Origin: Guyparkeria sp016278265
GTDB taxonomy: Bacteria; Pseudomonadota; Gammaproteobacteria; Halothiobacillales; Halothiobacillaceae
Assembly: GCF_044582145.1 (NCBI RefSeq)
Contig: NZ_JBDODO010000001.1
Direction: 5' to 3' (one strand)
DNA: 64,000 nucleotides
Shown: in pieces, positions 34,871 to 43,542 of the stretch
How the letters are laid out: every line of letters starts with the position of its first letter
How positions within the stretch are numbered: position 1 is the first letter of the stretch
Notes under the pieces: generated by a model
Database searches by the model: none
Told to the model about the DNA's origin: nothing
The model's input: only the letters and a program-made list of their open reading frames with translations
Position numbers and translations under genes: made by a program

Positions 34871-35443
34871 CTATCTCTTAGTCCTCAGGAATTCACTAAC
34901 AACAACATATCCGCCCAAGCTGATTTTCTTAGTTTCACCACCCTCATATGGCCAATGATAACCTCGAAGCGTTATTTGCTCGCCTTTTTTTAATTGCGCA
35001 TCTAAATTCCGGCTCAATGGCACACAACCGTTTTCGCTCGTAGTAATGGGATCATTTTTATCTATTCGGATCATCCCATTTTTTCCGGGGAAGTCATGGC
35101 CGGCTATACACAGCGTTTCACGGCCCTCCTTACTGAAGTTTATCCACAGCCAAATTTCATGATCGAGTTTCAATGCACCAAATTCCTTAGAGTTTTTATA
35201 TGCGTAGCGATTTACGGTTATAACCTTTTCATCTGTCATTTCGTCCGTTTTTATTCTGAACGACCAAGTATCTTTGAAATTCTCAACATCACTTTGCTTT
35301 CCAATATTTCCCGAACCGTCACTGTATATCCGACCAACATAGTTGCCAAAATCTAAATGCGTGGCTTCACCGCCCATACTGGCATATGAGAACAGGCACA
35401 ACAGTGCGCCGATTAAACGTGTTGCATGCTTTGTTGCTTGCAT
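34871..35443 (-). CDS. Secreted protein of unknown function, cassette cargo
   Basis: 190 residues with a signal peptide (LIGALLCLFSYASMGGEA), then a beta-rich mature domain containing two cysteines about 35 residues apart (TLCIAGHD and NGCVPLSR) that could form a disulfide in the periplasm. I recognise no family. ATG with a GGGAG site 8 nt upstream. It is AT-rich and flanked by attC-like sites 2 and 3, so it is an exported cassette product. Confidence 0.7.
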   Translation of the reverse strand: MQATKHATRLIGALLCLFSYASMGGEATHLDFGNYVGRIYSDGSGNIGKQSDVENFKDTWSFRIKTDEMTDEKVITVNRYAYKNSKEFGALKLDHEIWLWINFSKEGRETLCIAGHDFPGKNGMIRIDKNDPITTSENGCVPLSRNLDAQLKKGEQITLRGYHWPYEGGETKKISLGGYVVVSEFLRTKR

Positions 35444-35461
35444 AATTGATGACTCCCTTTT

Positions 35462-35531
35462 TTAACGCCCGCATTTGCGGCTGGTTAGGAGTGCAGCGGA
35501 AAAACCAGTTCGGCACATGCGTTTGTTAGGC
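35462..35531 (-). repeat. attC-like cassette site 3
   Basis: The clearest site. On the minus strand it goes from GCCTAACAAACGCATG to ATGCGGGCGTTA, 70 nt. Outer arms TAACAAACGCAT and ATGCGGGCGTTA are the form seen in Vibrio-type attC. The TAA stop of the nuclease gene lies inside the opening GCCTAAC. Confidence 0.8.
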
Positions 35532-36761
35532 ATTTCCCATTGCATTTTTAACTTTTCCCTCCAGATCCCCTAATAGTTTTTTTTCATTTTCAAAGAACCA
35601 CTCTAGACTCATGAATTCCAAGCCAAGCCTACCTGAGAAGTGCTCAGAGACAATAGCCCTGAAGGGCTCATCACAACCCGTGAGTGGCTTGCTAAAGATA
35701 AAGGACTCATTCTCATATTCAGAAATTTCTAGATCATAGCCAATATCAGAAGCCATCTCTTTGAGCACAATAGTGCTAACCGCCACCAAAACATAAACCT
35801 CTCCAGCTATAAATCTATACAGATTAGCAGGGTCTTTAATCGATAAAACAAAGGGATAGTAGTTATCCCAGCGCTGTTCAGTTTTAGCTTGATTGAGCAT
35901 GTACACAATAGAATTCTCAATGCCTTCAAATACTTCATCAAAGTCTTTTTCATATTCAGTATTTAGCGCAATATAATATAGGCCTTTTTCGGGATTTAAC
36001 TTTGCGTAGGGTCTGTCTTTAGAAAGATCAAGAGCTTTATTGAAAGCCTCCCCATGGTGACGCTCTTCGCTATGCAGCTCAACACGTTGCATACCTTCAA
36101 CCCCACCAACGTCCCCTACATCTTCCTCAAGATACCTGTGTAACTTGTTTATGGACTCTAGCTGACGCTCAACTCTCCTATTTGTGTTTTTACTGCTTTT
36201 TACTTCGATGACTACCGGATCGGAGGCCCCTAGAAGACATAAATCACCATGTCGTATTACATTTGTAAGATCGCATAGAACAGCGGGAACATTATTCTTG
36301 ATCGCGTCAATGAGAAGAACCAACTCTTTTTCAAAGCCATTTTTTCCATGAATATGACCCGACTTCTGTTTGATTTCAACGGAATCGGCTTCGTAAAGAA
36401 ATCGCTTAAGATTCCACTTGCTTATGAACTTAAAAACCAAGCCGTCCCCGAAGCAACGCCATAGATAGAGAAGATATTTATTGCCAGCTATAGATTCCTT
36501 TCTGCTGCTAATTAATTCTTTTAGGGCTCTTGCTTCCCTTTTTTCTAAGCCCTTATCCCTCAAACCGCGCTTTAGTGTCACAAGCTCTTCTTTTCTTCTC
36601 TTTAACCTCTTTTCATCCCTAACTATTTGTTTAATCAGATAGGATTGAAACTCTATAAGTGGCTGAAGATCAGAAGACTCAATGTCTATGTTTTCAAGTT
36701 TGTTTTTGAAGGTGAGAATGCGCCTTCTATAGTATGTAATAAGACTTAAATCTGAGTCCAT
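35526..36761 (-). CDS. PD-(D/E)XK nuclease-like protein, cassette cargo
   Basis: 411 residues. The N-terminal 110 residues are a Lys/Arg/Glu-rich coiled coil (RDEKRLKRRKEELVTLKRGL). Residues about 135-200 hold a restriction-endonuclease-like core: RHGDLCLLG, then VVIEVKSSKNTNRR, giving the D-x(n)-E-x-K pattern of PD-(D/E)XK enzymes. The C-terminal 200 residues are mixed alpha/beta with no match I know. It is AT-rich, with rare codons unlike the host genes. It lies alone between two attC-like sites. A single-gene defence nuclease is plausible but unproven. Confidence 0.7.
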   Translation of the reverse strand: MDSDLSLITYYRRRILTFKNKLENIDIESSDLQPLIEFQSYLIKQIVRDEKRLKRRKEELVTLKRGLRDKGLEKREARALKELISSRKESIAGNKYLLYLWRCFGDGLVFKFISKWNLKRFLYEADSVEIKQKSGHIHGKNGFEKELVLLIDAIKNNVPAVLCDLTNVIRHGDLCLLGASDPVVIEVKSSKNTNRRVERQLESINKLHRYLEEDVGDVGGVEGMQRVELHSEERHHGEAFNKALDLSKDRPYAKLNPEKGLYYIALNTEYEKDFDEVFEGIENSIVYMLNQAKTEQRWDNYYPFVLSIKDPANLYRFIAGEVYVLVAVSTIVLKEMASDIGYDLEISEYENESFIFSKPLTGCDEPFRAIVSEHFSGRLGLEFMSLEWFFENEKKLLGDLEGKVKNAMGNA

Positions 36762-36797
36762 ATGATTGCCTAACTATAAATCGAAGGCCTAAACGCA

Positions 36798-36893
36798 GCA
36801 TAACACCCCGCCCAGGCCAACTTTCGAGAGAGGATGAGGCTAAATATCATAGACTTGCGACCAAAAACGAGAGACTTCCGAGGGGTGTTATGC
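36798..36893 (-). repeat. attC-like cassette site 4
   Basis: Perfect 12-bp inverted repeat: GCATAACACCCC (36798-36809) and GGGGTGTTATGC (36882-36893), 96 bp overall. It lies upstream of the nuclease gene and closes the cassette row on this side. Confidence 0.7.
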
Positions 36894-37106
36894 GGCAATT
36901 CCGCGTGATAACGCCTTATGCGGCGCATCCGCCGCATAAGGCCGTGCCCGGGCCACCACAAACCTCCCCTGGCATCCGTGAGTTGCGCGCACCAAGGTCT
37001 CAAACTCTGCGCGGGCTTTGAGCGGCTCATCGCGAAAGGCGAAAGGGGTCAACTCTATCGCCGTAGCAGACGGCTTACCCTCTAAATCAGACCGAGGTGC
37101 CGTCAT
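36888..37106 (-). CDS. Small hypothetical ORF at the right element end, candidate
   Basis: 72-residue frame starting in the right terminal repeat (ATGACGGCACC) and ending at a TAA inside attC-like site 4. It has a mixed composition (FRDEPLKARAEFETLV) with no family I recognise. Its last third passes through a perfect hairpin (36913-36942), which argues that at least the tail is not conserved protein. It may be a cassette gene or only the non-coding element end. Confidence 0.3.
   Translation of the reverse strand: MTAPRSDLEGKPSATAIELTPFAFRDEPLKARAEFETLVRATHGCQGRFVVARARPYAADAPHKALSRGIAA
36913..36942. repeat. Perfect 12-bp hairpin beside attC-like site 4
   Basis: GCCTTATGCGGC and GCCGCATAAGGC around a 6-nt loop (GCATCC). 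No T-run follows. GATAACGCC abuts it, so it may be a reduced attC-like site. Confidence 0.5.
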
Positions 37107-37129
37107 GTATCATTTCTGGGTGCAGTAAT
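37100..37129 (-). repeat. Right terminal imperfect inverted repeat of the element
   Basis: Read on the minus strand it begins ATTACTGCACCC and contains ATGATACAT, matching the left end in TTACT and ATG-N2-ACAT. Confidence 0.6.
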
Positions 37130-37135
37130 CATCTT
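37130..37135. other. Right attachment core of the mobile element (CATCTT)
   Basis: Direct repeat of the left core (28150-28155), 1 nt from the pilS stop codon complement at 37137-37139. Confidence 0.7.
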
Positions 37136-37136
37136 T

Positions 37137-38762
37137 TCATTCCCTTGCTTGTGTCGTTGCCGGCTCGGCCATCCCATCCGCCATGGGCAGGCACAGCCGG
37201 AAGCAGTTGCCCGCTTCGTCGGTGACGGTGGGCTCGGCCAGCATCAGTTCACCGCGGTTGGCCAACGCCAGTTCGCGAGAGACGAACAGGCCCAGGCCGG
37301 TTCCCTGTGAATGCGTGGTGTAGAACGGCTCGAACAGGGCATCGCGCTCGGATGCCGGGATGCGCGGGCCGTTGTCGCAAAGCTGGAGCTGCCAGCGTTG
37401 CCCGGCTGCCGCGGCTACCCGCAGCCGGATCGCCAGGTGCCCATCCGCGGGGCGTCCATGGCGTTCGGCATTGTCACAGAGATTGTCCATCACCTGCCAG
37501 AGGTGGGTGGTGTCGACCCGGGCCGGAGCCTGCTCCACATCGGCATCCAGTCGGATCGTGAACGTTTCGCCGGCGGCCTGCCAGGCCTCGCGGCGCCGGT
37601 CGGCAAATCGCGCCAGCCAATCGACCAGGTCCACCTTCTGGGCATGCACCGCGGGGGCGCGGGCCGCGCCGAGCACGTCCTCGACCAGTCGATTGATGCG
37701 GTCGCTGTGGCGCGTGATGATCTCGGTCAGTTGCTCGCGTTCTTCGGGGGTGTCGGATTCCGGTAGCAGCTCGGCGGCCTGGCGGATCGAGGAGAGTGGG
37801 TTGCGCACCTCGTGGGCGATCGAGGCGATCAGTCGGCCCAGCGCGGCGAGCTTGTCGCGCCGCACCCGCTCGTCCTCGGCCGACAGGTCCAGCAGCACGA
37901 TCAGGGCGCGTGGACCCAGCGCGGTCTCGATGCGGTGGAACTGCGCGCGCAGGCGGCGCGGCTGGTCGAAGTCCTGCTGCTGCCCCCCGCTGCCGGCATG
38001 CCAGGCCCGCAGGGCATCGCAGACGCCAGGGTGCAGGTCCGGCAGGCGGTGATCGCCCACCTCGCTGGCCGCGTCGCGCTCGCCGAGCATCTGGCGCGCG
38101 GCGGCATTGATGTACTCGATCCTTCCGTCAGGGTCGGAGACGATGATGCCGTTGTCGGTCTGCTCGATGACCCGCAAGGCCAGTTCGGAAAGGTAGCGCA
38201 CCTCGCGCTCGCGGGCGTGGCTCTGGTGTTCCCAGATGGCCGCGCGCCGCTCGAAGGCGATTACCAGCACGGTAATCAGCAGCAGGGCGGCGCCGAGAAA
38301 GCCGGAGTTGGCCAGGTGATTGGCGTCGGTCTGCGTCCACGAGGCGTAGATCGCCTCGCCCAGCACCAGCAGCACACCGATCGCGGCATAGCCGATCGCC
38401 ACCCGTCCGCCATGCAATACCGCCCCGATGCCGATGGCGATCACCAGCGCCAGCGCGATCGGTCCTTCCGGCCCGCCCGAGGCGTGGGCGATCAGCATCA
38501 GGCAGGCGAGGTCGCCCGCGGTGTGCAGGTGCGCCTGCGGGCGGAACGGCAGGATGCGCAGTTCCAGCAGCCATTCGAAGGCCATGGCCAGGAACAGGTA
38601 GGCCCAGGCGGTGAGCATGAACAGCGAGGCATCCGCCTGGCCGAAGACCGCCGGGCCACGATCGGTCAGCGCCGCGGCGGTCAGGGCGAGGGCCAGCAGC
38701 AGGCGGTAGGCGTTGGCGAGGCGCAGCCCGCGCCAGTTCTCCGTGCCGGCCGGTTGGATCAT
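37137..38762 (-). CDS. pilS: Sensor histidine kinase PilS
   Basis: 541 residues. About six N-terminal membrane helices (residues 15-185), a PAS domain (IEQTDNGIIVSDPDGRIEYI), the dimerisation/phospho-acceptor box (ASIAHEVRNPLSSI) and an ATPase domain (DNLCDNAERHG N box, GTGLGLFVSRE G box) give the PilS/NtrB layout. It phosphorylates PilR to control type IV pili. The ATG overlaps the upstream PP0621-type gene stop (ATGA). Downstream, pilR should follow within a few bases but is displaced 9 kb by the element. Confidence 0.92.
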   Translation of the reverse strand: MIQPAGTENWRGLRLANAYRLLLALALTAAALTDRGPAVFGQADASLFMLTAWAYLFLAMAFEWLLELRILPFRPQAHLHTAGDLACLMLIAHASGGPEGPIALALVIAIGIGAVLHGGRVAIGYAAIGVLLVLGEAIYASWTQTDANHLANSGFLGAALLLITVLVIAFERRAAIWEHQSHAREREVRYLSELALRVIEQTDNGIIVSDPDGRIEYINAAARQMLGERDAASEVGDHRLPDLHPGVCDALRAWHAGSGGQQQDFDQPRRLRAQFHRIETALGPRALIVLLDLSAEDERVRRDKLAALGRLIASIAHEVRNPLSSIRQAAELLPESDTPEEREQLTEIITRHSDRINRLVEDVLGAARAPAVHAQKVDLVDWLARFADRRREAWQAAGETFTIRLDADVEQAPARVDTTHLWQVMDNLCDNAERHGRPADGHLAIRLRVAAAAGQRWQLQLCDNGPRIPASERDALFEPFYTTHSQGTGLGLFVSRELALANRGELMLAEPTVTDEAGNCFRLCLPMADGMAEPATTQARE

Positions 38763-39022
38763 TCCTGCTCCCGGTGCCGTTCGTCGGCCGAGGCCTGGGC
38801 CCAAGCGTCGGCGTGTTCCCAGCTGCAGAAATCCTGCCCGTCACGGCGCACCGCCTTGTCCTCGGGCACGAACACCCCGCACTGGGCGCAGCGCACGGAT
38901 TCCAGCGATCGGGTCTGGGGCGAGTCGTCCTGTTGTTCCGCGCGCAGACGATTGGCCTGGCGGATGGCGAAGAACAGCCCGATGACCAGGGCGATGATGA
39001 GCCAGAACAGCAGCTTGAGCAT
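38759..39022 (-). CDS. PP0621-family small membrane protein with Cys motif
   Basis: 87 residues. The N-terminal helix (LKLLFWLIIALVIGLFFAI) is followed by a treble-clef-like metal motif, CAQCGVFVPEDKAV then FCSWEH (CxxC...C...H). Small proteins of this type sit next to pilS in pseudomonads, the same place as here, with a 4-nt overlap into pilS. Role unknown. The internal ATG at 39022 was chosen because it gives the membrane helix at the N-terminus. Confidence 0.85.
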   Translation of the reverse strand: MLKLLFWLIIALVIGLFFAIRQANRLRAEQQDDSPQTRSLESVRCAQCGVFVPEDKAVRRDGQDFCSWEHADAWAQASADERHREQE

Positions 39023-39148
39023 GGGCGGACGGTTACCGTGATCGGGATGACGACGGCCGACAGTATCGCATGCCAATCGGCCGTCCAGCGGGCGTAAGGG
39101 GTGAGCGGTCGGCTGGCGCATGCTCAGCCGTCAGCCACATCGGCTCGC

Positions 39149-41224
39149 TCAGGCCTTACCCAGGTCGGTGATCAGCGATTGCTGGGCATTGAACGGTTTC
39201 TCGCCCTTGGCCGGGGTGATGCGGCGGTACTCGCCCGTCGCGGTGAGTTCCCAGGCCCCGGTGTTGTCGGCCAGATAGCGGTCGAACGCCTCGTCGATCA
39301 CCCGGGCGCGGATGTCCGGTGTGTCGACCGGGAAGGCGGTCTCCACCCGGGCGAAGAAGTTGCGCGGCATCCAGTCGGCACTCGAGAGGAACAGTTCCTC
39401 CTCGCCGTCGTTTTGGAAATAGAACACGCGCGGGTGTTCCAGGAACCGCCCCATTACCGAGCGGACATGGATGTTCTCGGAGACGCCTGGGATGCCCGGC
39501 TTCAGGCAGCAGACCCCGCGGACCACCAGCTCGATGGTCACCCCGGCCTGCGAGGCCTCGTAGAGCGCCTCGATCACGCGTTTCTCGATCAGGGCGTTCA
39601 TCTTGGCGCGGATGCGTGCCGGCCGGCCATTGCGGGCATGTGCCGTTTCGCGTCGAATGCGCTCGAGCATGCCGTCGTGCAGGGTGAACGGCGACTGCAG
39701 CAGGCGCTTGAGGCGGATGCCGCGGCCCAGGCCGGTCAGCTGCATGAACAGCTTGTTGACGTCCTCGCCGACGAAGCGGTCGTCGGTCATCAGGCCGAAG
39801 TCGGTGTAAAGCCGCGCGGTGCCGGGGTGGTAGTTGCCGGTGCCCAGGTGGACGAATCGCTTGAGGCGATTGCCGTCGCGGCGGACCACCAGCGCCATCT
39901 TGGCGTGGGTCTTGTAGCCGACGATGCCGTAGGCGACGTAGGCGCCGGCCTTCTGCAGCCTCGTCGTGATGTTGATGTTCGCTTCCTCGTCGAAGCGTGC
40001 CCGCAGCTCGACCACCGCGGTGACCTCCTTGCCGGCGCGCGCGGCCGCCTCGAGGGCGTCGACGATCGCGGAGTCCTTGCCGGTGCGATACAGCGTCATC
40101 TTGATCGCCACCACCCGCGGGTCGGTGGCCGCCTGGCGAATGAATTCCACCACCGGCATGAATGACTGATACGGGTGGTGCAGCAGCACGCTGCCCTGCT
40201 GTTCGATGGTCTCGAAGATATTGCGATCCGGATCGAAATCCGCCTCGAGGCGCGGCGTGAACGGCGGGTCCTTGAGCTCGGGGCGGTCGATCAGGTTGGG
40301 CAGGGCCATCAATCGGTGCAGGTTGACCGGGCCGTGGACCTGGAACACCTGGCGGTCGTCGAGGGCGAAGCGCTCGCAGAGAAAATCGATCATGTCCGCC
40401 GGGCAGTTGTCGGCCACCTCGAGTCGCAGGGCATCGCCGTAGTTGCGCTCGAACAGGCCGCCCTGCAAGGTCTGCAGCAGATCGTCATCGTCGTCGACGT
40501 CCACCGAGAGATCGCTGTTGCGCGTCACGCGGAACTGGTAGCAGCCGGTGACGGTCATCCCGGGGAACAGTTCATGAACATGGGCGTGGATGATCGAACT
40601 GAGGAAGACGAAGGCGGCCGGCCCCTCGGCGGCTTCCTCGGCCATCTGGATGATGCGCGGCAGGGCGCGCGGCGCCTGCACGATCGCCAGCCACGCCTCG
40701 CGACCGAAGTCATCGTTGCCCTCCAGCGAGACGATGAAGTTGAGCGACTTGTTGAGAATCCGTGGGAAGGGATGCGACGGATCGAGTCCCAGCGGGGTCA
40801 GCAGCGGCAGCAACTCGCGGCGGAAGTATTGCTTGACCCACAGCGCCTGCGCCTCGGTCCAGTGGGTGCGGCGCAGGAAATGGATGTTCTCCTTGGCCAG
40901 CGCGGGGATGACCTCGCGGTTGAGCGTCTCGTACTGGTCGTGGACCAGGGCATGCGCCTGTTCCAGCACCAGGTCCAGCTGGGTCTGCGGGGAAAGCCCG
41001 GCGTCGTCCTGCCGGCTGATGCCGGCGCGAATCTGCTGGGTAAGCGTGCCGACGCGGACCTCGAAGAATTCGTCGAGGTTGGCGGAGGAAATGCAGAGGA
41101 ACTTGAGCCGTTCGAGCAGCGGGACGTTGCGGTCCTGTGCCATCTCGAGCACGCGGCGGTTGAAACCGAGCAGGCTCAGTTCGCGATTGATGAACGGCAG
41201 GGGGAGCTCGTCGGTGTTTGTCAT
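39149..41224 (-). CDS. ppk1: Polyphosphate kinase 1
   Basis: 691 residues. Reversibly polymerises the gamma-phosphate of ATP into polyphosphate. Conserved regions are FINRELSLLGFNRRVLE at the start, the catalytic loop VELRARFDEEANI, the phospho-histidine region YGIVGYKTHAKMALVVRR and HLGTGNYHPGTARLYTD. It is divergent from phoU with about 170 bp between, consistent with phosphate-linked expression, though I see no convincing Pho box. Confidence 0.96.
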   Translation of the reverse strand: MTNTDELPLPFINRELSLLGFNRRVLEMAQDRNVPLLERLKFLCISSANLDEFFEVRVGTLTQQIRAGISRQDDAGLSPQTQLDLVLEQAHALVHDQYETLNREVIPALAKENIHFLRRTHWTEAQALWVKQYFRRELLPLLTPLGLDPSHPFPRILNKSLNFIVSLEGNDDFGREAWLAIVQAPRALPRIIQMAEEAAEGPAAFVFLSSIIHAHVHELFPGMTVTGCYQFRVTRNSDLSVDVDDDDDLLQTLQGGLFERNYGDALRLEVADNCPADMIDFLCERFALDDRQVFQVHGPVNLHRLMALPNLIDRPELKDPPFTPRLEADFDPDRNIFETIEQQGSVLLHHPYQSFMPVVEFIRQAATDPRVVAIKMTLYRTGKDSAIVDALEAAARAGKEVTAVVELRARFDEEANINITTRLQKAGAYVAYGIVGYKTHAKMALVVRRDGNRLKRFVHLGTGNYHPGTARLYTDFGLMTDDRFVGEDVNKLFMQLTGLGRGIRLKRLLQSPFTLHDGMLERIRRETAHARNGRPARIRAKMNALIEKRVIEALYEASQAGVTIELVVRGVCCLKPGIPGVSENIHVRSVMGRFLEHPRVFYFQNDGEEELFLSSADWMPRNFFARVETAFPVDTPDIRARVIDEAFDRYLADNTGAWELTATGEYRRITPAKGEKPFNAQQSLITDLGKA

Positions 41225-41394
41225 TATTTCGCAACGTAAAGTCGGTTAGAGTACGCGTATTTGGGCGGCCAACCCCGCATGCTGCGGGTCGTCCAGTCTG
41301 CCCGACAGGCATGACAGGCTCGTTAAGCCACCATGCCACGAGTAAACCCTAGCAACCGGGTCGAGACAAGCCGCCTTAAGGAGATATTGAGTAA

Positions 41395-42117
41395 ATGAGC
41401 GATAAAGACACGCCCAACCTGACGCCGCATACACTGACCCGTTACGACGACGATCTCGGTGCGCTGCGTTCGCTGTTGATGAACATGGGCGGGGTGGCCG
41501 AACAGCATTTCGACGATGCGCTTGCCTATCTGCTCGACGGCGACGCCGAGCGTGGCCGCGTGGCGATGGAGCAGGACTACGAGGTCGACCGTCTCGAGAC
41601 CTCGATCGATGAGTTGGCGATCCATATCATCGCCCGCTATGCGCCCACCGCCAGCGATTTGCGCGCGATCATGGCGATCGTCAAGGCGATCACCGATCTC
41701 GAGCGTGTCGGCGACAAGTCCGAGAAGCTCGCTCGGATTGCCGAGGAGGTCGGGCCGACATTGCAGCAGACGGCGTTTGCCCCCCACTTTCGCGTGATGG
41801 GCCGGATCGTCAAGAGCATGCTCCACGACGCGCTCGACGCCTTCGTCCGTCAGGATTGTGTCGCCGCCGAGGAAATCATTCGCCGCGACACGCACGTCAA
41901 CCACGAGTACAACGCCGTCCATGAGGTGCTGCTCGAGTACATGTCGAACAATCCGCAGAACAGCGATCTGAGCCTGCGGATGCTTTATTGCATGCGCGCG
42001 ATCGAGCGCATCGGCGACCACTGCGCCAACATTGCCGAGTACGTCATCTTCCAGCAGCGTGGCGTGGGAGTGTGTCGTCAGGGTCGGGGCGACGACAAGG
42101 AACGCACCCAGATCTGA
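41395..42117 (+). CDS. phoU: PhoU phosphate-signalling regulator
   Basis: 240 residues in two helical PhoU repeats (about 20-110 and 125-220), each with E/D-rich metal-binding helices (DYEVDRLETSID, DTHVNHEYNAV). PhoU restrains the PhoR/PhoB response and the Pst transporter. No pst or pho genes lie in this window; the partner here is ppk1. AAGGAG precedes the ATG, and a terminator follows. Confidence 0.93.
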   Translation: MSDKDTPNLTPHTLTRYDDDLGALRSLLMNMGGVAEQHFDDALAYLLDGDAERGRVAMEQDYEVDRLETSIDELAIHIIARYAPTASDLRAIMAIVKAITDLERVGDKSEKLARIAEEVGPTLQQTAFAPHFRVMGRIVKSMLHDALDAFVRQDCVAAEEIIRRDTHVNHEYNAVHEVLLEYMSNNPQNSDLSLRMLYCMRAIERIGDHCANIAEYVIFQQRGVGVCRQGRGDDKERTQI

Positions 42118-42157
42118 CTACCTCGCCCGATGAACGGGCGGACGCGATTCCCAGTCA

Positions 42158-42190
42158 ACGGGCCGGCGCCATGCCGGCCCGTTTTGGTTT
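42158..42190 (+). terminator. Rho-independent terminator after phoU
   Basis: ACGGGCCGGC and GCCGGCCCGT form a perfect 10-bp stem around GCCAT, followed by TTTGGTTT. Confidence 0.85.
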
Positions 42191-42346
42191 CCACCTGCGA
42201 CCTGACCCATTTCAGGACGAGCGCTTGTTGTCCTTGCCTCGTGGGTGTTCGGCACCATGCTAGCCTCGGGGCAAATCGTTTACCTGCCCGCCCGCAACAT
42301 CGCCGGGCGCTAGCAGCCATCGGATCGAAAGGAAACTCGGGCTCTC

Positions 42347-43330
42347 ATGTCGAACAAGCGAATCAATCTGCCCACGCCACGCATTGGCCTCGGGCTGGCG
42401 GCCCTGGGGCGACCCGGCTACATCAACCTGGGCCACGGCGAGGACATGCCCGACGGCCGCGATGTCGAGGCGATGCGCGGGCATTGTCATGCGATGCTCG
42501 ATGCCGCCTGGCAGCGCGGGATTCGCTACGTCGATGCCGCGCGTTCCTACGGACGCGCCGAGGCCTTTCTCGGCGACTGGCTCGTAGGCCGAGCGGATGA
42601 GCAGCGCCCGACGGTGGGTTCGAAGTGGGGCTACACCTACACCGCCGGCTGGCGGGTGACTGCCTCCGTCCACGAGGTCAAGGAACACAGCCGCGAGGTG
42701 CTCGATCGCCAGTGGCACGAGACCCTCGAGGCCCTTGGCTTCCCGCCGGCCCTCTACCAGATCCATTCGGCCACCCTCGACTCCGGTGTGCTGGAGAACG
42801 CGGCCGTGCTCGATCGCCTGGGTGAACTGCGCGACCAGGGCGTGGCCATCGGCCTGACCACCAGCGGCCCGGCGCAGGCAGAGACCCTGGCCCGGGCAAT
42901 GGAGATCGAGATCGACGGCCGCTCGCTGTTCGATGCCGTGCAGGCGACCGCCAACCTGCTCGAACCGTCGGTGTTGGACCAGCTCGAGCGGGCCTCCCAG
43001 GCCGGCATGGTCGTGATCATCAAGGAGGCGGTCGCCAACGGTCGTTTGACCGCGCGCAACGACCGGCCTGAGGACGCGGGCGCGATGGAGGCGCTGGATG
43101 CCGTGGCTGGGCGACACGGGGTTGGCCGTGACGCAATCGCGATTGGCTGGCTGCTGGACCATCCTTTCGTCGACATGGTGCTCTCCGGCGCCGGCAACGA
43201 GGCACAGCTGGCATCCAACCTCCAGGCGCTGGATGTCACCCTCGCGCCGGCGGACCGGGAGGCGCTGGCCGCACTCGCCGAGCCTCCCGAGTCGTACTGG
43301 AAGACGCGTGGTGGACTAAACTGGAACTAG
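42347..43330 (+). CDS. Aldo/keto reductase family oxidoreductase
   Basis: 327 residues, TIM-barrel NAD(P)H-dependent reductase. The catalytic tetrad is recognisable: Asp and Tyr in YVDAARSYGRAE, Lys in VGSKWGYTYT and His in LYQIHSATLD. The C-terminal cofactor region is short. Substrate unknown. It is monocistronic with its own AAGGAAA ribosome site. It might serve sugar or aldehyde detoxification, but no neighbour points to a pathway. Confidence 0.88.
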   Translation: MSNKRINLPTPRIGLGLAALGRPGYINLGHGEDMPDGRDVEAMRGHCHAMLDAAWQRGIRYVDAARSYGRAEAFLGDWLVGRADEQRPTVGSKWGYTYTAGWRVTASVHEVKEHSREVLDRQWHETLEALGFPPALYQIHSATLDSGVLENAAVLDRLGELRDQGVAIGLTTSGPAQAETLARAMEIEIDGRSLFDAVQATANLLEPSVLDQLERASQAGMVVIIKEAVANGRLTARNDRPEDAGAMEALDAVAGRHGVGRDAIAIGWLLDHPFVDMVLSGAGNEAQLASNLQALDVTLAPADREALAALAEPPESYWKTRGGLNWN

Positions 43331-43542
43331 ACCGGAAAGGTCTCATCAAGGGCACACGCCTCGTTTGTGTGGCCAATATCCTGCGCGATCTTCGTGCGAA
43401 TTCATGAAAACCCCAGGTCGAGCCAATCAACGGGCTGATTGAATGCTGGTTGGCGCATGTTGTTTCGAATCAAAAAACCGCAATGGGCCGCGGGGTTGTT
43501 TTCTTGCGTGAACGGCGAGATGGTTAGTTGGCTAATAGATAA

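Larger units (their letters stand above)
28156..37129 (-). mobile_element. Tyrosine-recombinase-trio element inserted between pilS and pilR
   Basis: About 9.0 kb bounded by the direct repeat CATCTT. The two ends form imperfect inverted repeats: each has TTACT just inside the core and ATG-N2-ACAT 10-12 nt further in (28156-28185 and 37100-37129). Core genes are three tyrosine recombinases and a small HTH/coiled-coil protein, overlapping in one minus-strand operon (33302 to 28229). The layout recalls Tn554 (TnpA-TnpB-TnpC), recombinase-in-trio (RIT) and gamma-mobile-trio elements; the exact family cannot be fixed by eye. Cargo (33.4-36.9 kb) is AT-rich and arranged as cassette-like modules. Confidence 0.85.

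Noticed and set aside
41225..41394. Pho box between ppk1 and phoU
   Set aside because: No CTGTCAT-type direct repeats recognised.
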